The notes under the pieces were generated by a model. The model was given only the letters and a program-made list of their open reading frames with translations. It was not told the DNA's origin and did not search any database. Shown here in pieces: positions 49,824-58,642 of a stretch of 64,000 nucleotides of DNA (positions are counted from its first letter, which is position 1; each line of letters begins with the position of its first letter). This DNA comes from Pseudomonas sp. Marseille-Q3773 (GTDB taxonomy: Bacteria; Pseudomonadota; Gammaproteobacteria; Pseudomonadales; Pseudomonadaceae). The stretch lies in the NCBI RefSeq assembly GCF_916618955.1, contig NZ_OU745390.1, positions 2,418,001 to 2,482,000 of the forward strand, in the 5' to 3' direction. The position numbers and the translations under genes were made by a program.

Positions 49824-51206
49824 TCAGGCCGTCTGGGTGACTGCCTTGCCGCGCTTCTGGGTCAGCGACACCAGCAGGATGAACAAGGTCACACCTGCGG
49901 TCATCAGGGTCTCGTAGCGGTAGGCATCGCTGAACAGCATGTAGCCCAGGACCATGACGATGGTGCCGATCACCAGCCAGGTCAGCCACGGGAACAGCCA
50001 CATCTTCAGCTCCAGCTGGCGCCCTTCACGCTCGGCACGGGCACGCATGCGCAATTGCGACACGGCAATCACCAGGTACACCAGCAAGGCGATGGCGCCA
50101 GTGGTGGACAGCAGGAAGCCAAACACTTTGCCGGGGAACACATAGTTGACGAAGCAACCGGCGAAACCGGCCAGGGTCGAGAACAGCACCGCCACGGTCG
50201 GTACGCCAGCGCCGGAGATACGTTTGGTCACGCTCAGTGCCTGGTCACGGGCACCCAGCGAATAGAGCATGCGCGACGCGGTGTACAGGCCAGAGTTCAT
50301 GCAACTGGTCACGGCCACCAGCACCACCAGGTCGACCAGCAGCTTGGCACCCGGCACATTCAGCACTTCCAGCACGCGCTGGAACGAACCCACCGCTTTC
50401 AGCCCGGGGTCGTTCCAGGCCACCAGCGACACCACCAGGAAGATCGACGCCAGATAGAAGATGGCGATGCGGTACACCACCAGGTTGGTGGCGCGGCGGA
50501 TCTTGTCTTTCGGGTTGGCTGTTTCATCCGCGGCAATGGTCACGATCTCGGCGCCGAAGAACGAGAAGATGGTGATCAGCACGCCACCCAGCACGGTGCC
50601 GAAACCGTTGGGCATGAAACCGCCGTGGTCCCACAGCCGGCTGACCCCGGACACCTCGGCCAGCGGCCAGGCGCCGAATACTGCCAGGCTGCAGACCGCG
50701 ATGAAGGCGATGATCGCCACCACCTTGACCAGGGCGAACCAGTACTCGAAGGCCCCGAAGTTCTTCACGCTGATCAGGTTGGTTCCCGACAGCACCAGCA
50801 TGATCAGGAAGGCGAACAGCCAGGACGGCACTGCGGGGAAGTAGGCATGCAGGATATCGGCACCGGCGATCGCCTCGACCGGGATGATCAGCACCCAGAA
50901 CCACCAGTACAGCCAGCCGATGGTAAAGCCTGCCCAGGGGCCGATGGCTTCGGAGGCATAGGTGGAGAACGAGCCGCTATTGGGGTTGGCGATAGCCATT
51001 TCGCCCAGCATGCGCATGACCAGCAGCACCAGCAGGCCGGTCATTGCATAGGAAATGAGGATCGCCGGGCCAGCGGTGGCGATAGCGTTGGAAGAGCCGA
51101 TGAACAGGCCGGCGCCGATGATGCCGGCGATAGAGATCATGGAAACCTGACGGGAGGTCAGGCCGTGCTGCAGGGTGCGCTGTTTGTTGTTGTGTAGCGA
51201 AGCCAT
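49824..51206 (-). CDS. gabP: Amino-acid permease, GABA-permease-like
   Basis: A 460-residue APC-superfamily permease. The N-terminus LQHGLTSRQVSMISIAGIIGAGLFIGSS is the signature of the amino-acid transporter (AAT) family, including GabP, AroP and AnsP. Twelve membrane helices are expected; a conserved segment is EIVTIAADETANPKDKIRRATNLVVYRI. GAGGG lies 6 nt before ATG 51206; the longer frame has no membrane topology at its start. Divergent from a LysR gene that is followed by a GABA-type transaminase gene, which favours 4-aminobutyrate as substrate. The gene symbol is tentative. Confidence 0.85.
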   Translation of the reverse strand: MASLHNNKQRTLQHGLTSRQVSMISIAGIIGAGLFIGSSNAIATAGPAILISYAMTGLLVLLVMRMLGEMAIANPNSGSFSTYASEAIGPWAGFTIGWLYWWFWVLIIPVEAIAGADILHAYFPAVPSWLFAFLIMLVLSGTNLISVKNFGAFEYWFALVKVVAIIAFIAVCSLAVFGAWPLAEVSGVSRLWDHGGFMPNGFGTVLGGVLITIFSFFGAEIVTIAADETANPKDKIRRATNLVVYRIAIFYLASIFLVVSLVAWNDPGLKAVGSFQRVLEVLNVPGAKLLVDLVVLVAVTSCMNSGLYTASRMLYSLGARDQALSVTKRISGAGVPTVAVLFSTLAGFAGCFVNYVFPGKVFGFLLSTTGAIALLVYLVIAVSQLRMRARAEREGRQLELKMWLFPWLTWLVIGTIVMVLGYMLFSDAYRYETLMTAGVTLFILLVSLTQKRGKAVTQTA

Positions 51207-51460
51207 GAACAACCCTCGAATGGCTCGGCCGCGGCGAAGCGGCGGAAGACTGGAGCAGAATTCTGTCAATTTCTGGTGTTGGTTATTGTTGTTTTGCAGA
51301 TGCTGGAAAAAAGTACTGGCCTCCTCTTCGCACAACCGGTTGTCTTCATTGATCCAGGTCAGTATTAATCTATAGGCCGGGGTCAACAAACGACCTTTTC
51401 GAAACACATGATTCCGCCACGGAATGAACTTCTTCCTTTTTTGCTCGGTAGTTGCCCCTC

Positions 51461-52357
51461 ATGTCCAAACGCCTGATGCCTTCGACCACCGCCCTTCAGT
51501 GCTTCGAAGCGGCCGCGCGCCACCTCAGCTTCACCCGCGCGGCGCAGGAACTGCACCTGACCCAGAGCGCAGTCAGCAAGCAGGTGGCACAGCTCGAGGA
51601 CATGCTGGCGCACTCGCTGTTCCAGCGCATTCGCCGGCGCCTGCACCTGACCCCGGCCGGGGCGCTGTACCTCACCGAAGTGAACAAGATCCTCACCCAG
51701 ATCGACATTTCCAGCCGTTACATTCTCAGCTATGGCGACGAGACCGAAGTGCTGCGCATCGCCACCCAGCCCACCTTCGGGGCGCGCTGGCTGGTGCCGC
51801 GGCTGAAGGGTTTTGGCGACCGCTACCCGCGCATCCACCTGGACATCCGCAACGAGCTCGAGCCATTCGACCTGGTCCAGGCCAAGGCCGATATCGCCTT
51901 CTTCTTCGGCCAGGGCACCTGGCCCGGGGCAACCTGCATCGAGCTGTTCAGCGAAGAGGTGGTACCGGTGTGCAGCCCGCAGCTGCTGGCCAGCCACCGT
52001 TTCGACAGCGCCCAGGCACTGGCCGAACACCGCCTGCTGCAATGCGTGTCGCGTCCCGAGGCCTGGCACGAATGGTTCCTGGGGCTGGGCTTGCACAGCC
52101 AGAACAGCTACCACGGGCCGCGTTTCGACACGTTCTACCTGTGCATCCGCGCGGCCATTGCCGGCTGCGGCATCGCCTTGATCCCGCGCTACCTGGTGGC
52201 CGAAGAGCTGAGCGAGGGCAAGCTGGTGGTGGCCTGGGACCACCCGGTGGCGAGCAATGGCCGGCACTTCATCGCGCATGCCGAGCATGCCGCCGAAGTA
52301 CCCAAGGTGAGGGCCTTCGTGCAGTGGATTCGCGAACGGGTGGCTGAGGGGGATTGA
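51461..52357 (+). CDS. LysR-family transcriptional regulator
   Basis: A 298-residue full-length LysR regulator. The HTH is at the N-terminus (LQCFEAAARHLSFTRAAQEL, LTQSAVSKQVAQLED) and the substrate-binding domain is of the GcvA-like type (PTFGARWLVPRLKGF, ADIAFFFGQGTWPG, CGIALIPRYLVAEEL). ATG at 51461 gives the usual N-terminus; no clear ribosome-binding site is seen. It sits between the divergent permease and the co-directional transaminase, and is probably their regulator. Confidence 0.92.
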   Translation: MSKRLMPSTTALQCFEAAARHLSFTRAAQELHLTQSAVSKQVAQLEDMLAHSLFQRIRRRLHLTPAGALYLTEVNKILTQIDISSRYILSYGDETEVLRIATQPTFGARWLVPRLKGFGDRYPRIHLDIRNELEPFDLVQAKADIAFFFGQGTWPGATCIELFSEEVVPVCSPQLLASHRFDSAQALAEHRLLQCVSRPEAWHEWFLGLGLHSQNSYHGPRFDTFYLCIRAAIAGCGIALIPRYLVAEELSEGKLVVAWDHPVASNGRHFIAHAEHAAEVPKVRAFVQWIRERVAEGD

Positions 52358-52370
52358 GTTAACCAGTACC

Positions 52371-52465
52371 GGCCTCTTCGCGGGCGCGCCCGCTCCCACA
52401 GGATCATCACAGGTCTGGACCTTGTGCAGTATTGTGGGAGCGGGCAAGCCCGCGGAAAGGCCGGT
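52371..52465. repeat. REP-type inverted repeat pair
   Basis: CCGGCCTCTTCGCGGGCGCGCCCGCTCCCACAGG faces a reversed copy (TTGTGGGAGCGGGCAAGCCCGCGGAAAGGCCGG) across about 30 nt. The GGGAGCGGGC core recurs at 54.2 and 57.0 kb. It follows the LysR gene and may limit read-through into the transaminase gene. Confidence 0.8.
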
Positions 52466-52592
52466 ACAGACATCACAAAAAAATTGCGTAGATCACGAAT
52501 CGATGGAATGACCCCAATCGAATAATTCGTTTGCGGAATAACTAGCCGACGCGCTTGGATAATAAAAAACCCGAACAAAGGTCCGCGTGCCC

Positions 52593-53843
52593 ATGAACCA
52601 GGAAAGTATCAGCCAGTCCATTGCCATCGTTCATCCGATCACACTTTCTCATGGCCGTAATGCCGAAGTCTGGGACACCGACGGCAAACGCTACATCGAC
52701 TTCGTCGGCGGTATCGGCGTACTGAACCTGGGCCACTGCAACCCGGCGGTGGTCGAGGCGATCCAGGCCCAGGCCAGCCGCCTGACCCACTCTGCCTTCA
52801 ATGCCGCCCCGCACGGCCCATACCTGGCGTTGATGGAGCAACTGAGCCAGTTCGTACCGGTCAGCTACCCGCTGGCCGGCATGCTCACCAACAGCGGCGC
52901 GGAAGCGGCGGAGAACGCCCTGAAAGTGGCCCGCGGCGCCACCGGCAAGCGCGCCATCATCGCCTTCGATGGCGCCTTCCACGGTCGCACCCTGGCCACC
53001 CTGAACCTCAACGGCAAGGTTGCCCCGTACAAGCAACGGGTCGGAGAACTGCCCGGGCCGGTCTATCACCTGCCCTACCCGAGCACCGACACCGGGGTGA
53101 CCTGTGAACAGGCACTCAAGGCCATGGACCGCCTGTTCAGCGTCGAACTGGCGGTGGAGGACGTGGCCGCGTTCATCCTCGAACCGGTACAGGGCGAAGG
53201 CGGCTTCCTCGCCCTTGACCCGGCCTTTGCCCAGGCCCTGCGCCGTTTCTGCGACGAACGCGGCATCCTGATCATCATCGACGAGATCCAGTCGGGCTTT
53301 GGCCGTACCGGCCAGCGCTTCGCCTTCCCCCGGCTGGGCATCGAGCCGGACCTGCTGTTGCTGGCCAAGAGCATTGCCGGTGGCATGCCGCTGGGCGCGG
53401 TGGTCGGGCGCAAGGAGTTGCTGGCGGCACTGCCCAAGGGCGGCCTGGGTGGCACCTATTCGGGCAACCCGATCGCCTGCGCGGCAGCCCTGGCCAGCCT
53501 GGCGCAGATGAGCGACGAGAACATCGCCACCTGGGGTGAGCGCCAGGAGCAGGCGATCGTTTGCCGTTTCGAGCGCTGGAAGGCTTCGGGCCTGACGTCG
53601 TTCATCGGCCGCCTGACCGGCGTCGGCGCCATGCGCGGCATCGAGTTCGTCAATGCCGATGGCAGCCCGGCGCCGGCGCAACTGGCCAAGGTGATGGAGA
53701 CGGCACGGGCCAGGGGCCTGTTGCTGATGCCCAGCGGCAAGGCCCGGCACATCATCCGCCTGCTGGCGCCGCTGACCATCGAAGCCGAGCTGCTCGAAGA
53801 AGGCCTGGACATTCTCGAGCAGTGCCTGGCGCAGCTGGGCTGA
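52593..53843 (+). CDS. gabT: 4-aminobutyrate aminotransferase-like class-III transaminase
   Basis: A 416-residue PLP-dependent class-III aminotransferase. Visible are DFVGGIGVLNLGHCNP, the PLP-phosphate segment NSGAEAAENALKVAR, FDGAFHGRTLATL, the ring-nitrogen Asp in IIIDEIQSGFGRTG and the Schiff-base Lys in LLLAKSIAGGMPLGA. The set is characteristic of GabT, which converts 4-aminobutyrate to succinate semialdehyde; close relatives use 5-aminovalerate. ATG at 52593 was preferred to GTG at 52587. A permease and LysR gene lie upstream. No succinate-semialdehyde dehydrogenase is adjacent. Confidence 0.9.
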   Translation: MNQESISQSIAIVHPITLSHGRNAEVWDTDGKRYIDFVGGIGVLNLGHCNPAVVEAIQAQASRLTHSAFNAAPHGPYLALMEQLSQFVPVSYPLAGMLTNSGAEAAENALKVARGATGKRAIIAFDGAFHGRTLATLNLNGKVAPYKQRVGELPGPVYHLPYPSTDTGVTCEQALKAMDRLFSVELAVEDVAAFILEPVQGEGGFLALDPAFAQALRRFCDERGILIIIDEIQSGFGRTGQRFAFPRLGIEPDLLLLAKSIAGGMPLGAVVGRKELLAALPKGGLGGTYSGNPIACAAALASLAQMSDENIATWGERQEQAIVCRFERWKASGLTSFIGRLTGVGAMRGIEFVNADGSPAPAQLAKVMETARARGLLLMPSGKARHIIRLLAPLTIEAELLEEGLDILEQCLAQLG

Positions 53844-53846
53844 AGG

Positions 53847-54149
53847 TTACAGGCCGAGTTCCTGCGGCGTGAGCATGTCGGACTCGAAGGCAATCCAGCC
53901 GCCTTCTAGTTCGGCGTGGCCGTTGACGATCGGGCCGTAGTAGGTCAGGCCGTTTTCCAGGGTCACGCAGATGTGCGTGGCGTTCTTTTCAGGGGCCGCG
54001 AGCGTACCGACGAAATGCACCTTTTTCAGGGTTTCGGTCACCGCTTCCAGGCCAACGCGCATGTTGGGGTTTTCCGAGGCCTCGGTGTCGCCGCCACGGT
54101 CTTCGGCGCTGATGGTGATGGTGGCGATGTACGGGTACTTGGTGCTCAA
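53847..54149 (-). CDS. Hypothetical protein, about 100 residues
   Basis: A 100-residue soluble protein without signal peptide or membrane segment (begins MSTKYPYIATITISAEDRGG, ends DMLTPQELGL). I do not recognise the family. It looks like a mixed alpha/beta small domain with several beta strands (HICVTLENGLTYYGPIVNGHA). It is convergent with gabT (3-nt gap). Codon use is like the neighbours, so it is likely a real chromosomal gene. Confidence 0.75.
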   Translation of the reverse strand: MSTKYPYIATITISAEDRGGDTEASENPNMRVGLEAVTETLKKVHFVGTLAAPEKNATHICVTLENGLTYYGPIVNGHAELEGGWIAFESDMLTPQELGL

Positions 54150-54216
54150 GCGGGGTTACCTCAGTGGGTGTGTAGGCGTCTGGGCGCGTAGAGTACGGCA
54201 GGTGGTCTCTATTGTC

Positions 54217-54318
54217 TCTACTGGCCTCTTCGCGGGTAAACCCGCTCCCACAGGGACCGCACATTGCCCAAGGCGTGCGCAGTACCTGTGGGAGCGGGTT
54301 TACCCGCGAAGAGGCGGG
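54217..54318. repeat. REP-type inverted repeat pair
   Basis: CTGGCCTCTTCGCGGGTAAACCCGCTCCCACAGG and its reversed copy (CCTGTGGGAGCGGGTTTACCCGCGAAGAGGC) flank a short spacer in the divergent gap between two hypothetical genes. It has the same family core as the elements at 52.4 and 57.0 kb. Confidence 0.85.
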
Positions 54319-54395
54319 GCCTGCAAAAGGTGATCTGAAAGGCCCGATCTGTTAGGGTGCCCGCCGATGCACGCCACATACACGAGGATCCCCGA

Positions 54396-54821
54396 GTGAG
54401 CGCCGAAGAACCCTTGATCGCCGACCTGTTCGAAGTCGACAAACGCCTGTCCCTCAAACCTGTGGTGGACTTCAACAGCTACCTGCGCAATGCCTTCGGC
54501 GAAGGCCCGTGCCGCTGCCACCGCTGCGCCGAAGGCGGCGAGCAGAGCAGCTACAGCCACACCCACACCTTCACTTTCGACGGCCGCCCGTGGCACCGCC
54601 GCTTCGCCAGCACGGCGGCCAGCGACGTTGCCCAGGTACTGAAAAAGGCCTGGCTATCGTACACCAAGGCTGACCTGAATCTGGTCGGCAACCTGGACCT
54701 GACCACGCTCAAGACCTTTACCGAAGCCGCCCTGCACAGCCGCCTGCTGGCCCTGCTGCCGGCCAGCGGCCTGGCGCGCGAAGAAGATGGCCAATGGCTG
54801 CTGCTGGCCCAGGCTGACTGA
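54396..54821 (+). CDS. Hypothetical protein with CxCxxC motif
   Basis: A protein of about 141 residues that I do not recognise. It contains a CRCHRC cluster and nearby His residues (SYSHTHTFTF), suggesting metal binding, then a mixed helical region. I chose GTG at 54396, with GAGG 8 nt upstream; the frame is open to an ATG at 54357 without a ribosome-binding site. It precedes the EF-G paralogue by 73 nt on the same strand. No signal peptide or membrane helix is seen. Confidence 0.72.
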   Translation: MSAEEPLIADLFEVDKRLSLKPVVDFNSYLRNAFGEGPCRCHRCAEGGEQSSYSHTHTFTFDGRPWHRRFASTAASDVAQVLKKAWLSYTKADLNLVGNLDLTTLKTFTEAALHSRLLALLPASGLAREEDGQWLLLAQAD

Positions 54822-54894
54822 CAGCCCGGCGGCACGGCAGGATTCTGCCGGTCTGCTAACGTGGTGGAATCCGACCATTCGCAGGTAGTCCGCC

Positions 54895-57006
54895 ATGGCC
54901 CGCACAACGCCCATCGAGCTGTACCGCAATATCGGCATCGTCGCCCACGTGGATGCTGGCAAGACCACGACCACCGAACGGATCCTGTTCTACACCGGGG
55001 TCAACCACAAGATGGGCGAGGTGCACGATGGCGCCGCGACCATGGACTGGATGGCCCAGGAACAGGAGCGCGGCATCACCATCACTTCAGCGGCGACCAC
55101 CGCGTTCTGGCAGGGCTCGACCAAGCAGTTCGCCCACAAGTACCGCTTCAACATCATCGATACCCCGGGCCACGTCGACTTCACCATCGAGGTGGAGCGC
55201 TCGCTGCGCGTACTGGATGGCGCGGTGGTGGTATTCAGCGGCGCCGACGGGGTCGAACCACAGTCCGAGACGGTGTGGCGCCAGGCCAACAAGTACCACG
55301 TGCCGCGCCTGGCCTACATCAACAAGATGGACCGCCAGGGCGCCGACTTCCTGCGCGTGGTCAAACAGATCGACCAGCGCCTGGGCCACCACCCGGTGCC
55401 GATCCAGCTGGCCATCGGCAGCGAGGAAAACTTCCAAGGCCAGATCGACCTGGTGAAGATGAAGGCCATCTACTGGAACGACGCCGACCAGGGCACCAGT
55501 TATCGCGAAGAAGCCATCCCCGCCGAATTGCAGGCGCTGGCCGATGAATGGCGGGCACACATGGTCGAGGCGGCAGCCGAGGCCGATGACGAGCTGCTCG
55601 GCAAGTTTCTCGAAGGCGAAGAACTGAGCACCGAAGAGATCAAGGCCGGCCTGCGCAAGCGCACCCTGAACAACGAAATCGTGCCGACCATCCTCGGCTC
55701 GTCGTTCAAGAACAAGGGCGTGCCGCTGATGCTCGACGCAGTCATCGACTACCTGCCCGCGCCGTCGGAAATCCCCGCCATCAAGGGCACCGACCCGGAC
55801 GACGAAGAGAAACATCTGGAGCGCCACGCCGACGACAGCGAGCCGTTCTCTGCCCTGGCGTTCAAGATCGCCACCGACCCGTTCGTCGGCACCCTGACCT
55901 TCGCCCGGGTCTATTCCGGCGTGCTCAGCTCCGGCAACGCGGTGCTCAATTCGGTCAAGGGCAAGAAGGAACGCATTGGCCGCATGGTGCAGATGCACGC
56001 CAACCAGCGGGCGGAAATCAAGGACGTGTGCGCCGGCGACATCGCCGCCCTGATCGGCATGAAGGACGTGACCACCGGCGATACCCTGTGCGACATGGAC
56101 AAGCCGATCATCCTCGAACGCATGGACTTCCCCGACCCGGTGATTTCCGTGGCGGTGGAACCAAAGACCAAGGCCGACCAGGAAAAAATGGGCATCGCCC
56201 TGGGCAAGCTGGCCCAGGAAGACCCGTCATTCCGCGTGCGCACCGACGAAGAGACCGGCCAGACCATCATCTCGGGCATGGGCGAGCTGCACTTGGACAT
56301 CATCGTCGACCGCATGCGCCGCGAGTTCAACGTCGAGGCCAATATCGGCAAACCACAGGTGGCCTACCGCGAGAAGATCCGCAACACCTGCGAGATCGAG
56401 GGCCGCTTCGTCCGCCAGTCCGGCGGCCGTGGCCAGTACGGCCACTGCTGGATCCGCTTCGCCCCCGGCGACGAGGGCAAGGAAGGCCTGGAGTTCATCA
56501 ACGAGATCGTCGGTGGCGTGGTACCGCGCGAGTACATCCCGGCGATCCAGAAGGGTATCGAAGAGCAGATGAAGAACGGCGTGCTCGCCGGCTACCCGCT
56601 GATCAACCTGAAGGCTGCGGTGTACGACGGCTCGTACCACGATGTCGACTCCAACGAGATGGCCTACAAGATCGCTGCCTCGATGGCCACCAAGCAGCTG
56701 TCGCAGAAAGGCGGCGCGGTATTGCTGGAGCCGGTGATGAAAGTCGAGGTGGTCACGCCGGAGGAGTACCAGGGTGACATCCTCGGCGACCTGAGCCGGC
56801 GCCGCGGAATGATCCAGGACGGTGACGAAACGCCAGCCGGCAAGGTGATCCGTGCCGAGGTGCCGCTGGGCGAGATGTTCGGCTACGCCACCTCGATGCG
56901 CTCGATGACCCAGGGCCGGGCGAGCTTCTCGATGGAGTTCACCCGCTATGCCGAGGCGCCGGCAAGCATTGCCGATGCCATTGTGAAGAAAAACCGCGGG
57001 GAGTAA
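54895..57006 (+). CDS. fusB: Elongation factor G (second copy, outside the str operon)
   Basis: A 703-residue translational GTPase. GTPase motifs are complete: [12 protein letters not shown] (G1), [11 protein letters not shown] (G2), DTPGHVDFT (G3), NKMDRQGAD (G4). The later EF-G domains include [19 protein letters not shown] and [24 protein letters not shown]. The gene stands alone, not next to rpsL, rpsG and tuf, so it is probably one of the two EF-G genes of Pseudomonas. Such pairs can divide elongation and ribosome recycling; which role this one has cannot be told here. The symbol is tentative. Confidence 0.93.
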   Translation: MARTTPIELYRNIGIVAHVDAGKTTTTERILFYTGVNHKMGEVHDGAATMDWMAQEQERGITITSAATTAFWQGSTKQFAHKYRFNIIDTPGHVDFTIEVERSLRVLDGAVVVFSGADGVEPQSETVWRQANKYHVPRLAYINKMDRQGADFLRVVKQIDQRLGHHPVPIQLAIGSEENFQGQIDLVKMKAIYWNDADQGTSYREEAIPAELQALADEWRAHMVEAAAEADDELLGKFLEGEELSTEEIKAGLRKRTLNNEIVPTILGSSFKNKGVPLMLDAVIDYLPAPSEIPAIKGTDPDDEEKHLERHADDSEPFSALAFKIATDPFVGTLTFARVYSGVLSSGNAVLNSVKGKKERIGRMVQMHANQRAEIKDVCAGDIAALIGMKDVTTGDTLCDMDKPIILERMDFPDPVISVAVEPKTKADQEKMGIALGKLAQEDPSFRVRTDEETGQTIISGMGELHLDIIVDRMRREFNVEANIGKPQVAYREKIRNTCEIEGRFVRQSGGRGQYGHCWIRFAPGDEGKEGLEFINEIVGGVVPREYIPAIQKGIEEQMKNGVLAGYPLINLKAAVYDGSYHDVDSNEMAYKIAASMATKQLSQKGGAVLLEPVMKVEVVTPEEYQGDILGDLSRRRGMIQDGDETPAGKVIRAEVPLGEMFGYATSMRSMTQGRASFSMEFTRYAEAPASIADAIVKKNRGE

Positions 57007-57020
57007 ATCCTTCTCTCGCA

Positions 57021-57105
57021 CCGGCCTCTTCGCGGGCATGCCCGCTCCCACAAGGGTCACGCAATCCCTGTGGGAGCGGGCGCGCCCGCGAAGAGGCCAG
57101 CGCAG
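57021..57105. repeat. REP-type inverted repeat pair between convergent genes
   Basis: CCGGCCTCTTCGCGGGCATGCCCGCTCCCACA and its reversed copy (TGTGGGAGCGGGCGCGCCCGCGAAGAGGCC) fill the gap between the EF-G stop and the SulP stop. It belongs to the same REP family as those at 52.4 and 54.2 kb and may act as a bidirectional terminator. Confidence 0.85.
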
Positions 57106-57118
57106 GCAACAACCCTTC

Positions 57119-58561
57119 TCAGTGCTGCTCCCCCGCCCGCTTCAACAGCTTCTTGCAGCGCTCCGACAAATGCACCACACGCATATGCTTGCCCGCCTTG
57201 GCATAGCGCTCGCGCAAGGTCTGCAGCGCCGCAATTGCCGAATAGTCGACAAAGCTCAAATGCTGGCAGTCCAGCGTCACCCGGGCCGGGTCGTTGGCGG
57301 TGTCGAACTGTTCGAGGAACGCCGTGGTCGAGGCAAAGAACAACGTGCCATGCAACCGGTAATGCTTGCCCCCCTCGCCGTCTTCATGGCTGTCGGCATA
57401 CAGCTCTCGCGCATGCTGCCAGGCAAAGTTCAGCGCGGCGATGATGATGCCGAACAGCACCGCCACGGCCAGGTCGGTGAATACCGTGACCACGGTTACC
57501 GCAAGGATCGCCAGCACATCGTTCAGCGGCACCTTGTGCAGCACCCGCAGCGACGCCCAGGCGAAGGTCTGCTGCGCCACCACGAACATCACCCCGACCA
57601 GCGCTGCCAGCGGAATGCGTTCGATCAGCGGGGCCAGGAACAGCACGAACAGCAGCACCATGCCCCCGGCCACCACCCCCGATAGCCGCCCACGGCCATT
57701 GGAGCTGAGGTTGATCACGGTCTGGCCGATCATCGCGCAACCGCCCATGCCGCCGCACAGGCCGGACACCATGTTGGCCGCGCCAAGGGCCACGCATTCG
57801 CGGTCCGGGAAACCGCGGCTTTCGGTGATTTCATCGGTCAGGTTGAGGGTAAGCAGGGTTTCCAGCAGGCCGACCATGGCCATCAGCAGCGCATAGGGCG
57901 CGACGATCTTCAGGGTTGCCAGGTTCCACGGCACGTCCGGCAGGGCCAGCTGCGGCAGGCCGCCGGCAATCTGCGCCATGTCACCCAGGGTGCGGGTAGG
58001 CAGGCCGAGCAGGTACACCAGCAAGCCGACGCCAAGGATCGCCACCAGCGCCGGCGGCACCGCGCGGGTCAGCTTCGGCAACACGTAGACCACCAGCATG
58101 GTCAGCGCCACCAGCCCGACCATCAGGTACAGCGAGGTACCACTGAGCCATTGCCCAGCTTGCTTGAAGTGTTCCAGCTGGGCCAGGGCGATGACGATCG
58201 CCAGGCCGTTGACGAAGCCGAGCATCACCGGATAAGGCACCAGGCGCACCAGCTTGCCCAGGCGCAACAAGCCGAACAGGATCATCACCGCGCCACCCAG
58301 CAGTACCGTCGCCAGCAGGTACTGCACACCGTGTTGTACCACCAGGGCGACGATCACCACCGCCATCGAGCCGGCCGCGCCGGAAATCATCCCCGGCCGA
58401 CCGCCGAACAGCGCCGTCAGGGTGCAGATGATGAATGCCCCGTACAGGCCCATCAGCGGGTTGAGGTGGGCCACCAGGGCGAACGCGATGCATTCGGGCA
58501 CCAAGGCGAACGAAGTGGTCAGGCCGGCGAGCAGGTCGGCGCGGAGTCGGGCGGGTTTCAT
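57119..58561 (-). CDS. SulP-family anion transporter with STAS domain
   Basis: A 480-residue inner-membrane protein of the SulP (SLC26) family. The membrane part (about residues 1-380) begins LRADLLAGLTTSFALVPECIAFALVAHLNPLMGLYGAF and has the conserved GGMGGCAMIGQTVINLSSNGRGRLSGV segment. The C-terminal STAS domain (about 395-475) has VTLDCQHLSFVDYSAIAAL. Members carry sulfate, bicarbonate or other anions; the substrate cannot be assigned. AGGA lies 5 nt upstream of ATG 58561. Confidence 0.93.
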   Translation of the reverse strand: MKPARLRADLLAGLTTSFALVPECIAFALVAHLNPLMGLYGAFIICTLTALFGGRPGMISGAAGSMAVVIVALVVQHGVQYLLATVLLGGAVMILFGLLRLGKLVRLVPYPVMLGFVNGLAIVIALAQLEHFKQAGQWLSGTSLYLMVGLVALTMLVVYVLPKLTRAVPPALVAILGVGLLVYLLGLPTRTLGDMAQIAGGLPQLALPDVPWNLATLKIVAPYALLMAMVGLLETLLTLNLTDEITESRGFPDRECVALGAANMVSGLCGGMGGCAMIGQTVINLSSNGRGRLSGVVAGGMVLLFVLFLAPLIERIPLAALVGVMFVVAQQTFAWASLRVLHKVPLNDVLAILAVTVVTVFTDLAVAVLFGIIIAALNFAWQHARELYADSHEDGEGGKHYRLHGTLFFASTTAFLEQFDTANDPARVTLDCQHLSFVDYSAIAALQTLRERYAKAGKHMRVVHLSERCKKLLKRAGEQH

Positions 58562-58642
58562 GAGGGTCCTGTGGTGCAGTCCGGGCGGACGGGAAAAACG
58601 AGGGGCGCGATGTTACGGAATTTGTCTGCCAGCAGCCACCGT

